A DNA stretch of 64,000 nt, taken from contig BGKB01000076.1 in assembly GCA_003116975.1 (NCBI GenBank), positions 62,001 to 126,000 on the forward strand, given 5' to 3'. Below the pieces are notes generated by a model. It was given only the letters and a program-made list of their open reading frames with translations. It was not told where the DNA came from and ran no database searches. A program made the translations under genes and the position numbers. Below are positions 9,983 to 19,771 of the stretch, in pieces (position 1 is the stretch's first letter; each line of letters opens with the position of its first letter). The stretch comes from Aurantiochytrium sp. KH105. Lineage: Eukaryota > Sar > Bigyra > Thraustochytrida > Thraustochytriidae.

Positions 9983-10821
9983 TGATGGAAAGAAGAGTGA
10001 CTTGGCGCAGAAGGAAGAGACTGCCTATGAGTGACTTGGCGCAGAAGAAAGAGACTGCCTGTGAGTGACTTGGCGCAGAAGAAGGATATTGCCTATGAGT
10101 GACTTGGCGCAGAAGATAGAAATTGCCTATGAGTGACTTGGCGCAAAAGAAAGAAACTGCCTATGACCTCCAACACCACCACCACCATTGTCATCCTCAT
10201 CAGTAGCAGCAGCAGGAGCAGCAGCAATAGTACTGACCACCTTGACGAGGGCAATGTCTCGCCAACCTTCTTTCTGATACAGATGTTCACTCGCCATTAC
10301 ACACTTTTCGTCTTTCGTAGCGGCGTCATCACCTAGAGTGCGAGTTCGCCTCGCACTATTTGGCTTCGCTCGCGATGGCAAATGCTCGTCCATCCAAGAA
10401 AGGAGATCTAGGGCACTCGCAGTGCAGTGCCGGACCGTGTAGGGCAGGGCCCACAGAGCCCCTGCCCCTACGCCGCATGGATGTGATTCTTCGTCACACT
10501 GCGCCAGCCGCCCTGCGCTCGCACTCTCAATCCAATGCGTCTCGCCTCGCGTCCCTCTCGACCATCGCCTGCACGTCCCCAGAATTGCAAGGCGGCGGGG
10601 GACGGCATTCCATGCCATGCCATGCCATGCCGTGCGATGACCATGGGAGGGAGACACCATGTCATCGTCTCGTCTCGGCAGTTACTTTCGTTGCGTGCTT
10701 GCGCTGGGCATACCACTAACATTACACCGTCAGCACGCGACGCTGTCCGCCGCGCGCGGGAGCAGAGCAGGAGCGCGAGCGCGAGCGGGAGCGGAGCGGG
10801 GCCCGGCAGGAGCGCGGCAGG
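9983..10821. other. Spacer between CEP20 and the FYVE gene
   Basis: This holds the CEP20 3' end, a 34-bp minisatellite (9995-10164) and GC-rich sequence that probably contains the FYVE gene leader. A short CATGC pentamer run lies at 10611-10632. Long minus-strand frames here are antisense to the FYVE gene or derive from the repeats, and none shows a domain. Confidence 0.6.
9995..10164 (+). repeat. 34-bp minisatellite, five copies
   Basis: Units beginning GAGTGACTTGGCGCA start at 9995, 10029, 10063, 10097 and 10131, exactly 34 bases apart. They diverge slightly in the GAAGAAAGA and ATTGCCTAT parts. The array starts about a dozen bases after the CEP20 stop codon, so it probably lies in the 3' UTR. 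A 34-base unit shifts frame each copy, so it is not coding. Confidence 0.93.
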
Positions 10822-11703
10822 ATGGACGCGGAGAACAGCCCGCTGCGCGGGAACGCGCTGGTGCGCGCGGAGAAGGAGGCCGTGCGCAAGGCGGCAGGCA
10901 TGGTGACGGCGCAGCTGGCGAACAAGGCCAGCTCGCTGCGCGCCGACCGCGTGCCCGTCGCGCAGACGCTGGCGTCGCCGCGGAGCCCCGGCGGAGAGGA
11001 GGCGCGCGGCGGCAGCGGCGCCTCTGCACCCGGCCCGCGGGCCAGCAGTGAGGCCGCCGGAGGCAGCAGCGAGGGCGTCGAACAGGCGCGCGCAAAGGTG
11101 GCCCTCCTGAAGCTCGACGTCCACCGCCTGCTCGAGGACCTCGAGAACCTGGTGTGGTGGACGTGCACCAACGACACGCAGAAAAAGACGTGGCAAGGCC
11201 TGCTCGTGGAGGTGCGTGCGGCTGTGGACAAGCTCGAGGCGCAGGCCGATGGAGCCATGAACTCGACCCGCGCTACGCTCGAAATCGCTCGCGCCGAGCT
11301 CGCCGCGCTCCGTGAAGCCGAGCGCAAGCGCTGCTCGGTGGCACCCTGGCGTCCCGACGCAGAGGCGCAGGAGTGCGCGTGCTGCTCTGCGCCGTTTTCC
11401 TTTCTTTTGCGTCGCCGGCATCATTGCCGCTGCTGCGGCGAGGTCGTCTGTGCTGGTTGCTCGCCCAATGTGGCGCCTGTCCCGCAGTGGGGCTACCAGG
11501 GTCCTGTGCGCGTCTGCGAAAAATGTTTTGGCACAACAAACTCCCCCGGGGGGACACCGGCATCGAGCCCGCGTACTGCCGTCCCTGTATCCTCCGTCGC
11601 CGTCGCGAGCCGCCCTTCATACGTGGACACCTTGATGGGATCAAGGCCGTCGTCGTCGTCATTTTCTTCGCCAACCGGGACACCGTCCGCCATTTCCCCG
11701 TAA
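10822..11703 (+). CDS. FYVE zinc-finger protein
   Basis: This 293-residue protein has an alanine/glycine-rich N-terminus and a helical middle (about 88-170, with the conserved-looking WWTCTNDTQKKTW). A FYVE finger spans about residues 175-236. It shows all three hallmarks: the WxxD motif (WRPD), the basic RRRHHCRCCG motif and the RVC motif (RVCEKC). Paired cysteines complete two zinc sites. FYVE fingers bind phosphatidylinositol 3-phosphate on endosomes, so this is probably an early-endosome or phagosome protein. The tail after the finger is serine/proline-rich and has no domain. The N-terminal part belongs to no family I recognise. The GC-rich leader leaves the start at 10822 slightly uncertain. 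Confidence 0.85.
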   Translation: MDAENSPLRGNALVRAEKEAVRKAAGMVTAQLANKASSLRADRVPVAQTLASPRSPGGEEARGGSGASAPGPRASSEAAGGSSEGVEQARAKVALLKLDVHRLLEDLENLVWWTCTNDTQKKTWQGLLVEVRAAVDKLEAQADGAMNSTRATLEIARAELAALREAERKRCSVAPWRPDAEAQECACCSAPFSFLLRRRHHCRCCGEVVCAGCSPNVAPVPQWGYQGPVRVCEKCFGTTNSPGGTPASSPRTAVPVSSVAVASRPSYVDTLMGSRPSSSSFSSPTGTPSAISP

Positions 11704-12169
11704 ATACCTTGGCATGCACAAACATGAAGCAGTCCGGTCGCAATCACCTTTTCCCGCCACTCAGTCGTTCCTATTTCCTCGCGAATAGCCCTCTGGCTGG
11801 TTGAAAAGTCCCTCAGGCTGGTGCATGGTGAATCAAGCCGGCATGCGCTCTGGCGAGTAGCTACAATACTGACTTGAGAACTGATTTTATTCTTTTTTAT
11901 GATATTTGAAAAAATGTCGTCATTGGAAGCTTCATCGAGGCTTTTGAACCGAAATCGGACCAGGCCAACTTGAACAACCTCCTATTCGTCTTTAACGAGG
12001 AAAGCGATTTTACTCATTGAACCTCTGTGACGAGTGCTCGATCGAGCAATGCGGCATCAGCGCGGTCTGCGTCGTCCATTCAATAAATCGATAGGCACGT
12101 TCTTGAGCTCAGCTGCTATTTCGAGCAACCTTTTTAACAAACGCTGCGCTGCAAGGTGGTAGGCAGCGT
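11704..12169. other. Convergent spacer, FYVE gene and PARP-like gene
   Basis: AT-richer 3' flanking sequence of two convergent genes. I see no gene, repeat or structured RNA in it. Confidence 0.6.
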
Positions 12170-14935
12170 TCACGTGTAATGTCGACAATACGGGGTGGGC
12201 TTGGCCGGTCGCGGCTCTCGAGGCGCCCAGATCGAACGATAAAGATCCGTGTCCTCGAGTCGCCCGGTGCCATCGCGCCTGTGATCTTGTTTCTGCGCGG
12301 GTTCGACGTCCGTGTCCCCAGCCAACTCCGCAAAGTACCTGTAGACTGCATGTCCTCCCTTCTTCCGCCGTTGCGTGTTGATAGGCCTCTCATTACTACT
12401 TGAGCACTTTTTATCGAATGGCGGCAGACGCAAAGCCGAGCCGGGGTTCTGAGGGTCGCGGAGGTGAGATCTGACAGCTCTTGTAAGGTGTAAGTACTGG
12501 GTTCTGTTGAGCTCCTTCTGCCAAATGATCTCCAGATGGTCAGTCTGTCCTGTAGACCAGTCCATGGAGGGTATGAGCTTTAGAACGTGGATCATGACAT
12601 GCGCAAGGTGCGAGCAGATATCAACGCCCGCATCTTTGCCCAAGCAGGAGCAGCACAGATACTGGCCGAGAATTACCATGCTCGTAGGCGCGACTCGATC
12701 GAGCATGTCTTTGACGGAGAGCTCGAGGCCAAACGTGGATGTGGCGACATTGACCACTTCATACCGCTTTGGTGACTTCAAAACGTCACGCAGGACCTTG
12801 TATGTGGGCATGTCAAGCGGCAAACACGGCCGAATGATGTCGCGGGTTCCTCGATTTTGTAAACGGTAGAATTGATACTGACGGCGACTTCCAGAATCGA
12901 AAAGCCTCTCGAAAGGCACTCGGGTCTGCAAGCGTTCGAGCTCAGATGGGAGACATTCCTTGACCTCCTTGTTTTCATGATCTGAGACACCCACCATAAG
13001 ACATCGCAGTCTGATGACGGCGTCATCCTGGACCACCACAGTTCGCGAACAAGATGATTTTGTGAATGCTGAAGAGTCGCTCACAATTTCCACCAAAGCC
13101 ATAATTCGAGTCGACGTGGAGTGCAGACCACAGGCTATCCAGGGCCAGCACCTATGGCAGTCGGCAAAATTTTCTTGCGAGCGTCTTGCGAGCAGGTTTG
13201 TTTTCCATGTACGTTTGGAGAATCCAAAGGACTGCGACGTTTCCGTGGAGGTATACACGCCGGATCCACGGGCGGCGCCATGGGCTTGATGCTTGGTGCC
13301 TGATAGATTACGTAGGCCACCTTGAAGAATAGAGTAGAAATTTGCAAGTGGACTACCGTGAAAGGCAAAGAAGGAGCCAAAGATGTGACGCCGGCTCTCG
13401 AACGCGGCGGATTTTCTTGACGAGGGTCGAGGGTCATTTATCCAGAGCTGCATGCGCGGGAGGTTCTCGAGCACATCGCGTTTGGTTCTGAGCTTGACGA
13501 CTTCGTCACTTGCCAGATACTGGAAGATTCTGTAGAAGCGCTTGTCAATCTGGTCCAGATGCGCCTTTAGAGCGCGTTTCGCAGCTTTACTCTGCTTACG
13601 TGCTACAGGGTTGCTATCGCTGGTGCACGTGGGGTACCGCTTGCTCTCATCTTCGAGAATCAGGGCGCGAAGAGCGGTCACGTGTGGAAGCTTTCCAAAC
13701 GAGAGGATGAGGGAGACCGTATTGACCTCTAATTTTGTGGCATCACCTTCGCAGATGATGTCGATCGGAAGTTCGCATTCCGACAGCTCATTGTCATGCA
13801 CAAGAGCAAGAGAAAAGAGAAAGACCATGACTTCGAACGAGTTTGGATCATGGAGAATCCACGACTCCACTTCGTCCGGCTCTTGCCGGGGTTCTTGGGC
13901 CATGGTGCGTGTCTTAGTTGAATGCACTACAGCATCTGGAGAGTCTGTGTCGAGCTCAACAATGGTTACTTCGTCTGTCTCGCTGTCACCTTTTATCTCC
14001 TCAATAATGGTGACTTCATGGATCTCGTTGAGACTTGTGTGCATGTTCTCATTGTTCTTGGTCTTGGTCTTGGTGTTGCTGGAACTGGCTGGGACTTTGA
14101 ACGTGCCGTTGCTGGATGCAGAGGGTAGCGGCGAAAATGACGAGCACGAAGAAGAGGACAAGGACGAGGACGAGGATGAGGACGAGGACGTAATTCTCGA
14201 TGACCACGAGGAAGAAGAAGAAGAAGAAGAAGAAGATGGCGCCGCCGCCACTGCCGCCACCGAAAATGCCGACGCCGACGACGATGACGACGACGATGAC
14301 GAAGATGTTGATGATGTTGATGACAGAGACGTAAAACTGGCGCTTGCGGACAGCTTGCTTGGGTTGTGAGGCTGAGGCCGGAATACGCGTTCAGTGAGAT
14401 CGATGAATTGGGTCTCATCCAGAGCAGGAGGACTCACAGGTGATGTCTCGTTCCTGGCTTCTTGTGAAGGACGCGAAGAGCTCTGGGCCAGCCTTGTCCT
14501 TTTCACGAAATCTTTTTTGGGGCGCTTGGATTTCCGGCTCGTACTTTCATCATCACTATCATCTTCATCGTCGTCATCGTCGTCGTTGTCATCTCGACGA
14601 TCACGTGGCGCTCGCGGACGTTTCTTGGGATCTTTACCAAACAGTCGCTTCGAAGCACCGACTGGAGAGATCGAGTGATTCCGGACGCAGGAAAGAGGTG
14701 TCTCGGCCGGTTTGTTGGCAAGAGGAGATTTGTCATTCGATTCCCCTGTGTTTGGTGTATCGTCCAGAGAACGCTGGCCCTCCGTACCTCTCTCTGTCGC
14801 CGGCCTGAACGGTATGATATCGTCGCCGCACAGATCCACTACGTCCGCCACAGTGCAGTGAATGCCTCCTCCTCGCGCGACGTTTTGGATGCCCGCAAGC
14901 TGGCGTGAGTTCCCCGCGGCCGGGTTCGCGAGCAT
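12170..14935 (-). CDS. PARP6/8-like ADP-ribosyltransferase
   Basis: The protein is 921 residues. The first 330 are disordered, with an acidic stretch (about 115-130), a basic nuclear-localisation-like segment (KSKRPKKD) and long serine runs (about 205-285). A PARP catalytic domain begins near residue 520: FAFHGSPLANFYSILQGGL supplies the nicotinamide-binding histidine, and GSGVYTSTETSQSFGF (about 558-575) the tyrosine. The wording around both motifs closely follows human PARP6 and PARP8, including the SGTK and GAA residues between them. The third triad position, glutamate in PARP1, aligns with threonine in CSRTVVVQDD, so mono-ADP-ribosylation or loss of activity is more likely than chain synthesis. 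The C-terminal 250 residues have no recognised domain. Confidence 0.85.
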   Translation of the reverse strand: MLANPAAGNSRQLAGIQNVARGGGIHCTVADVVDLCGDDIIPFRPATERGTEGQRSLDDTPNTGESNDKSPLANKPAETPLSCVRNHSISPVGASKRLFGKDPKKRPRAPRDRRDDNDDDDDDEDDSDDESTSRKSKRPKKDFVKRTRLAQSSSRPSQEARNETSPVSPPALDETQFIDLTERVFRPQPHNPSKLSASASFTSLSSTSSTSSSSSSSSSSASAFSVAAVAAAPSSSSSSSSSSWSSRITSSSSSSSSSLSSSSCSSFSPLPSASSNGTFKVPASSSNTKTKTKNNENMHTSLNEIHEVTIIEEIKGDSETDEVTIVELDTDSPDAVVHSTKTRTMAQEPRQEPDEVESWILHDPNSFEVMVFLFSLALVHDNELSECELPIDIICEGDATKLEVNTVSLILSFGKLPHVTALRALILEDESKRYPTCTSDSNPVARKQSKAAKRALKAHLDQIDKRFYRIFQYLASDEVVKLRTKRDVLENLPRMQLWINDPRPSSRKSAAFESRRHIFGSFFAFHGSPLANFYSILQGGLRNLSGTKHQAHGAARGSGVYTSTETSQSFGFSKRTWKTNLLARRSQENFADCHRCWPWIACGLHSTSTRIMALVEIVSDSSAFTKSSCSRTVVVQDDAVIRLRCLMVGVSDHENKEVKECLPSELERLQTRVPFERLFDSGSRRQYQFYRLQNRGTRDIIRPCLPLDMPTYKVLRDVLKSPKRYEVVNVATSTFGLELSVKDMLDRVAPTSMVILGQYLCCSCLGKDAGVDICSHLAHVMIHVLKLIPSMDWSTGQTDHLEIIWQKELNRTQYLHLTRAVRSHLRDPQNPGSALRLPPFDKKCSSSNERPINTQRRKKGGHAVYRYFAELAGDTDVEPAQKQDHRRDGTGRLEDTDLYRSIWAPREPRPAKPTPYCRHYT

Positions 14936-15884
14936 CTCTGCACGTGCGCGTGGTCCGCTTCAGCGCGCTTGCGCTGGCGCCCGCTTGCGCTGGCGCCCGC
15001 TTGCGCGCGAGCAGCGAGCCGCGAGCGAGCGAGCGAGCGAGCGAGCGAGTGTATGTATACACGCACACAATCGACGTCTGGAGGCGATCGAGCCCCCTCT
15101 TTTCCCTCCCTCTCCGCAGGGCTCTCGGTCGGGGCCGCAGGCCGTGTCCGCGGAGCTCGAGAGCGCTCCTCCCTCCCCGTGCCGCTGCGCGCTGCCTGCG
15201 CGCGTCGTCTCCCGCGCCGCGCTCCCGCGCTTCCTCGCCTTGCTCGCTTCTCCGTCGCTCCTAATACCGGTCTGCTGTCGCCGCTTTCTACTTTCCGCTT
15301 TCTCGCTTTCTCGCTTTCTTCCCTGCTTTCTTCGCTTCGTCGATTCGATCCGCACATCCATTAACCCGGAGAACGTCGCTCTCGCCTCGCTCTCGCGCCG
15401 CTCCCGCGCGGGAGCGCCGCGCGGGAGCGCCGCCGCCCGCGCGTCCGCGCGCGCCGCCGCCTCCCGCCGCCGCGCGCCGCCGCCCGCGCCCGCCGCGCCC
15501 GCGCGCGCCCTCGCCGCGCGCGCGTCTCGCGGGACCCGCGGCTCCTGCGCGGGCGGCAGCCGCGGTCTGCTCGGCCCGACATCGTATCCGCCCGCCGCGT
15601 GCGGCCCCGACGCCGGCCGCGACCTCGGCCTCGACGCGTCGGCCCGGGTCGACGTCGCCCTCGCAATCGACACCGACCTCGGTATCGCTCTCGATATCGA
15701 CCTCGATATCGACCTCGATATCCTCGTCCTCGATATCCTCGTCCTCGCGCGCCTTCTTCTCGTCCTCGGCCTCCTTACTTTGTCTTCACTATTACTGGCA
15801 AGACCCGGGATGCAGGGATGCACCAGGTCTGTCCCCTCTGGCCCCGCGCTGGGCTCCTGCCGCTCGCGACGCTCTGCCTTGCCT

Positions 15885-15945
15885 TGACTTGCCTAGCCTT
15901 GCCTTGCCTTGCCTTGCCTTGCCCTGCCCTGCTCTGGTATGGTCT
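15885..15945. repeat. (CCTTG)n pentanucleotide repeat
   Basis: Irregular CCTTG/CCCTG pentamers in the GC-rich spacer. Confidence 0.8.
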
Positions 15946-17095
15946 GCTCTGGTCCGCTGCCTTGCCCTGCTCTGCTCTGCCGCGGCTCTCGCGCCGGGAG
16001 GCGGCTGCGGCAGCGCCCGCCGCAGGCCCGCGCCCAAGACTTTTCCTCTGCATGGTGGTCGCGGCGCCCTTCCAGGCGACCCAGCGCGGGGACGCTCGAT
16101 CTCGGTCCCCTCCGTGAGCTGACCTGAGCACGGTCACTGGCGGCGTTCCACCTTCCGGATGTTCTCTTTGTGTTCTTTTTTTAGTTAGGCTGGCTGTGGG
16201 CGTCGGGCTGGGAGCGAAGACGACGGCGGCAAGCATGAGACGGGTGAGCTCGGCCACGAAGAGGCTGATGATGCCAGGGATGGCGCCAACAACAAGGCGG
16301 GCCAATAGGCTGAGCCCGTTGCTTGGAGTTTACGCGATCAAGAGGCTTCTGCTACATCTGCTGCCATTGGACAGGGCAGTTGCGATGACAACGGCAATGA
16401 CGGTGATGGGATCGTGTTTGTCAGCAGCGCAAGCTTTTCATCAGCCAGGCCGTGGATGAGAAGGTCATGATGCTAGTACAAGAAATGAAGCCCGAAGAGC
16501 GCTAAAGTAATCAAGGCAAGTGGCTCAAGCGCACGTGCGCTGCTGATTGGCGCGGGAAGAGACTGCAAAGCGTGAGCCGGAAGAACTCAAAATGTCGATA
16601 CGAGTCGATGCGAGTCAATGAGATCAAGAAGTAGAACCAGGGGAAGACTGTCCCCCAATCGAGAAGCGCTGGTCTCGAAGCGAAGTTGAAGCGCGAGCGA
16701 GCAAGATTCTGTCACACAAGTCCAGGCCCCTCCCTGATCTTGCTCCGAGTCCCGTCCCAGGATCGCGTCCGTCGCTATCGGCGGCGGCTGCGACGCGAGG
16801 GAGAAGCGTGTCTCGGCCCTGCGACGCCGCAGCTGTAGCTGCCGCCGGGCCTCGCACTCGCCTCTGCGGCGGAGCCTCCGCAAGGTCCGCGACGCGGCCT
16901 TGGTTGGGTCCGCGCCATGGGACGATTTCCCGCACCCCGCCGGAGGGCTGGGCCGCAGGCGGCGGCTCTCTTGGCGAGACGCGCGCTGTGACCGAGGTGC
17001 GGCCGGCCTGCCTGCCCACCAGACCGGTCGGGACGCGGACGCGCGGATGGATCTTGGGCCGATTCGTGCGGCTCGAGCTCTGTTTGCGAGCAGAA

Positions 17096-17166
17096 CCAGC
17101 AGAACTGGTAGAACTGGCAGAACCGGCAGAACTGACAGAACCAGAACTGGCAGAACCAGGACTGGC
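17096..17166. repeat. Degenerate AGAACTGGC repeat
   Basis: About seven imperfect 9-to-12-base units of the AGAACTGGC/AGAACCGGC type. They produce serine/glycine/alanine-rich frames on the opposite strand. Confidence 0.7.
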
Positions 17167-17398
17167 AAAGGCGCACGCTCGCGCGAAGATCACACCCGTC
17201 TCGAGCCGCGTTCTGCGTCGCGTCGCGTCGCGTCGCGTCGCAGAACGCGGCGCCAGCGGACGAGCAAACCCGAAACCCGAGACCCGAAACCGGAAAAGGA
17301 GCGAAGCGCCGCCCGCCGCCCTTGGAGCCGCCTCCGCGCCAGCCCCAAGACCAGTAAGACTGAGCTTTTGCGCGGCGAAGAAAAGGAAGAAGTGACCG

Positions 17399-17572
17399 AT
17401 GCCGGCTGTGCCCAAGACGGCGTCCTGGGCCAAAGGCCCGCTGGCCATGGTATTCATCAGTGGCGTTGGTGTGATGGCCATGGCGACGTTTTCGCTGTCG
17501 CAGCCGGAGACCAAGCTGAAGCGCCGCCAAACGAACCCAGACTTGCTCAAGGCTTGCCCGCACACGGACTGA
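17399..17572 (+). CDS. Small single-helix membrane protein, hypothetical
   Basis: A 57-residue ORF starts MPAVPKTASWAKGP. One hydrophobic helix follows at about 15-33 (AMVFISGVGVMAMATF), then a basic hydrophilic tail (KLKRRQTNPDLL). This is the usual build of small mitochondrial inner-membrane or assembly-factor proteins, but I recognise no family. In favour of a real gene: its protein-like residues contrast with the biased frames around it, and its stop lies close to the convergent RGS gene. Against it: short length and GC-rich context. It could also be the last exon of a longer gene. Confidence is moderate to low. Confidence 0.42.
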   Translation: MPAVPKTASWAKGPLAMVFISGVGVMAMATFSLSQPETKLKRRQTNPDLLKACPHTD

Positions 17573-17782
17573 CCTGGCTGACGGCAACGAAGCCATTCTT
17601 ACTACTGGTAGTACTACTGGCCTAGTAGACTACTAAAGCTGCATCGCAGAGTTTACATGATAAAAAAAAAAAGGAGAAAAATACACATGCATACCTTTTT
17701 CATTTAGAGATTTTCCTCGGGCCTTCATGCATGGCGAGGGTGACCTGACGAGAACAAATGCAGCGTCCTGCGCGCTTGTAGC

Positions 17783-19771
17783 TCAGGTCGATGCTTCCGA
17801 TTCGTACGCGGAAGAAACCTCTGTGAGCACCTCGAATTGACTGGCCGCGGCATCGAACTTGTCCCAAAGCTTGCGGTTCACAGAGCGAGCCAAATACCGC
17901 TGAAACGAGTCGCGAGAAACCATCGAGAGCACCTCGAGAATGAGGTCATTGAAGACAGAAGGTGTGGCCTCGAATTCTCCATTGTGCGAGCTTGCAGTGG
18001 AGCCGGTCTCCAGATCGGCAATGCTTGTGTGATTTGGCTTGAGATCACGCGTGACCTTGCCAATGCCTCGAAAACGAGCGAGCATACTCGCCGGAATGTT
18101 AATCTGGTACGGTGCATTATGATGCACAAATTTAAAGTAGATTTGAACGCATCGACTTTGCATGTCCTCTTCCGTGAGCACCGCCGCGTTCGTCTTTTCT
18201 TTGCGCATCGCACTGAAAGGGTTTCGCAATTTGCGCTGCAGGTTGTGCGAGGTTACCGAGGTTTTGGGCACGAGCGCCATCTCTGCGTTCTTTTTGCGCT
18301 TGCGCTTGGAACGTTCGCCGGTGGTGGTGGATCGCGCAGAAACCTCACTTCCTGCTCGGGACAAGGGCTGCTCGTGCAGCGACGTCTGCGTCTGCGTCTG
18401 CGACTTGTCATCCGTGTCAGCATTTTGCCCCGTATTTGCATGCGCCGGACTCTTGGTCTCGTTCCCTTCGTCGACCTCGTCAAGCGTGCTGGAGGCCGCT
18501 TGGCTTGCCTGGGAAAACTTGCTGCCCCCCGTCTGAGACTTTGGTTTCTCCTCGCCCGCATCGGCATCCTCGCCAAAGTGGGCAAAGTCTGCGGCGTAGT
18601 TCACGGCCTCCGTTACAAAGAGGAGCGACTCAAGACCGAACTCCATGGCCAAGTGCTCATGCATTGTGCGGTAGCCCTCCTTGGTCATAATGAAAGCTTG
18701 TAGGCGAACCAGCATTTGCAGTCGCGCCAGCTCTGCGGGGTTCTTGCAATCCTCAATCTTCATTACCTTGCCGAGGTCTTCGCTATCCATGAGACCGTTT
18801 TCCTTGATGAGCTTCCGTCGATGGCGAATAGCAATCACGGCGCGAATGCTTGGGATGAGCGTTAGATCAATGTAAAATGAAATGATGAATGGGACAAAGG
18901 CCATGAAGATCCAGCGACCGGGAAGATGACCCAAAAAGTGGGCGAAAACAAGAACGCAAAAAGTGATCATGCTTAATGCTGCATCAAGACCCATGCGCTG
19001 GAGCATGGTCTTGATACCGAGCGAATCGCCGCGCTTTGAAGCCTCGCGTCCAATGTCCAAAATTGTGCCGAACAAGAGAATAAGGAAAAAACCGCCTTCC
19101 ACGAGCATTACGGAAAAGCACATGTACCAGAGCGGCTCGAGCTGCGTGGGGCAGTCGCCCTTACTCGACAGGTCGCACACTCCGTCGGAAACTGGAGTTT
19201 CCCGGCAATCCTCGTATGTAAGCGGAATGGTGGGCGCCCCGTCAGTATCCAAATGGACGGCGTACATGCCGAGCAGGCAGCTTGCGAGGATGACAAAACA
19301 CAAGAGCCAGCTGCGCACGCGGGTCCGCAAACGTTGCTTTGAGGTGATTGCAGTCGAAAATTCGATAGCCTTGTCAGCCAGAGCAGCCAGCCGCGAGCTA
19401 GGCTGCACAACATCCCCGGCAAGGGTCACGGCCGTGGCGTCGCTCTTGGCAGAAGTGTTACTCTTGGCTCGAAGACGGTGCATGTGGTAAAGACGTGCAT
19501 ACCTCGTGATGTACAAATAAAAGGCAGGCCATACGAAGACCATCGGAACAAGGCCCCAGAGCATGTATCCATAACACGGTAAAAACGGCTCATCGAAGAT
19601 ATTCAACATGCCGAACGAAGCCAAGCCGGCAACAAAAATGGCCACTTCTAGGGTTTCCCGCGGGCCTCGAATCCGCAGCTCTCGATGTTTGTAAAAGATG
19701 GCTACACCAATATTGAAAGACCATAGTACGAGTAGCGAGCCGACGCCCGCGAGCAACGACCTGCTCACCAT
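17783..19771 (-). CDS. Seven-transmembrane protein with a C-terminal split RGS domain
   Basis: The protein is 662 residues. Seven hydrophobic helices lie within the first 305: about 6-27, 42-60, 70-90, 152-172, 210-235, 255-275 and 280-303. The cytosolic half contains an RGS domain in two parts. The first is at about 336-395 (LQAFIMTKEGYRTMHEHLAM, then an LLFVTEAVNY helix) and the second at about 530-650 (IYFKFVHHNAPYQINIP, then FNDLILEVLSMVSRDSFQRY). A disordered, charged, serine-rich insertion of roughly 130 residues separates them. RGS domains speed GTP hydrolysis on G-alpha subunits. A 7TM-RGS fusion is the layout of plant AtRGS1 and of related protist receptors, so this is probably a membrane-bound brake on heterotrimeric G-protein signalling. 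Two candidate partner GPCRs lie near 50-54 kb. Confidence 0.9.
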   Translation of the reverse strand: MVSRSLLAGVGSLLVLWSFNIGVAIFYKHRELRIRGPRETLEVAIFVAGLASFGMLNIFDEPFLPCYGYMLWGLVPMVFVWPAFYLYITRYARLYHMHRLRAKSNTSAKSDATAVTLAGDVVQPSSRLAALADKAIEFSTAITSKQRLRTRVRSWLLCFVILASCLLGMYAVHLDTDGAPTIPLTYEDCRETPVSDGVCDLSSKGDCPTQLEPLWYMCFSVMLVEGGFFLILLFGTILDIGREASKRGDSLGIKTMLQRMGLDAALSMITFCVLVFAHFLGHLPGRWIFMAFVPFIISFYIDLTLIPSIRAVIAIRHRRKLIKENGLMDSEDLGKVMKIEDCKNPAELARLQMLVRLQAFIMTKEGYRTMHEHLAMEFGLESLLFVTEAVNYAADFAHFGEDADAGEEKPKSQTGGSKFSQASQAASSTLDEVDEGNETKSPAHANTGQNADTDDKSQTQTQTSLHEQPLSRAGSEVSARSTTTGERSKRKRKKNAEMALVPKTSVTSHNLQRKLRNPFSAMRKEKTNAAVLTEEDMQSRCVQIYFKFVHHNAPYQINIPASMLARFRGIGKVTRDLKPNHTSIADLETGSTASSHNGEFEATPSVFNDLILEVLSMVSRDSFQRYLARSVNRKLWDKFDAAASQFEVLTEVSSAYESEAST

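Larger units (their letters stand above)
14936..17398. other. Long GC-rich spacer with simple repeats
   Basis: This 2.4-kb spacer lies between divergent genes. Several long frames overlap one another on both strands and encode only arginine/alanine/proline-rich sequence, as expected from the composition. I support no gene here. Repeats include a GAGC run (15023-15050), a GATATCGACCTC-type repeat (15690-15755), CCTTG pentamers (15885-15945) and an AGAACTGGC-like run (17096-17166). A CGCGT run lies at about 17215-17242. Confidence 0.55.

Noticed and set aside
13542-14369. 275-codon plus-strand ORF ending in an acidic run
   Set aside because: Antisense to the serine-rich N-terminus of the PARP-like gene; serine codons read backwards give the acidic run.
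14862-15887. Plus-strand ORF of 341 codons and matching minus-strand ORF
   Set aside because: Low-complexity arginine/alanine/serine sequence with simple repeats. It overlaps the start of the PARP-like gene and has no recognisable motif.
16624-17596. Minus-strand ORFs of 270-313 codons
   Set aside because: Serine/glycine/alanine-rich sequence from the AGAACTGGC repeat; part is antisense to the small membrane protein.
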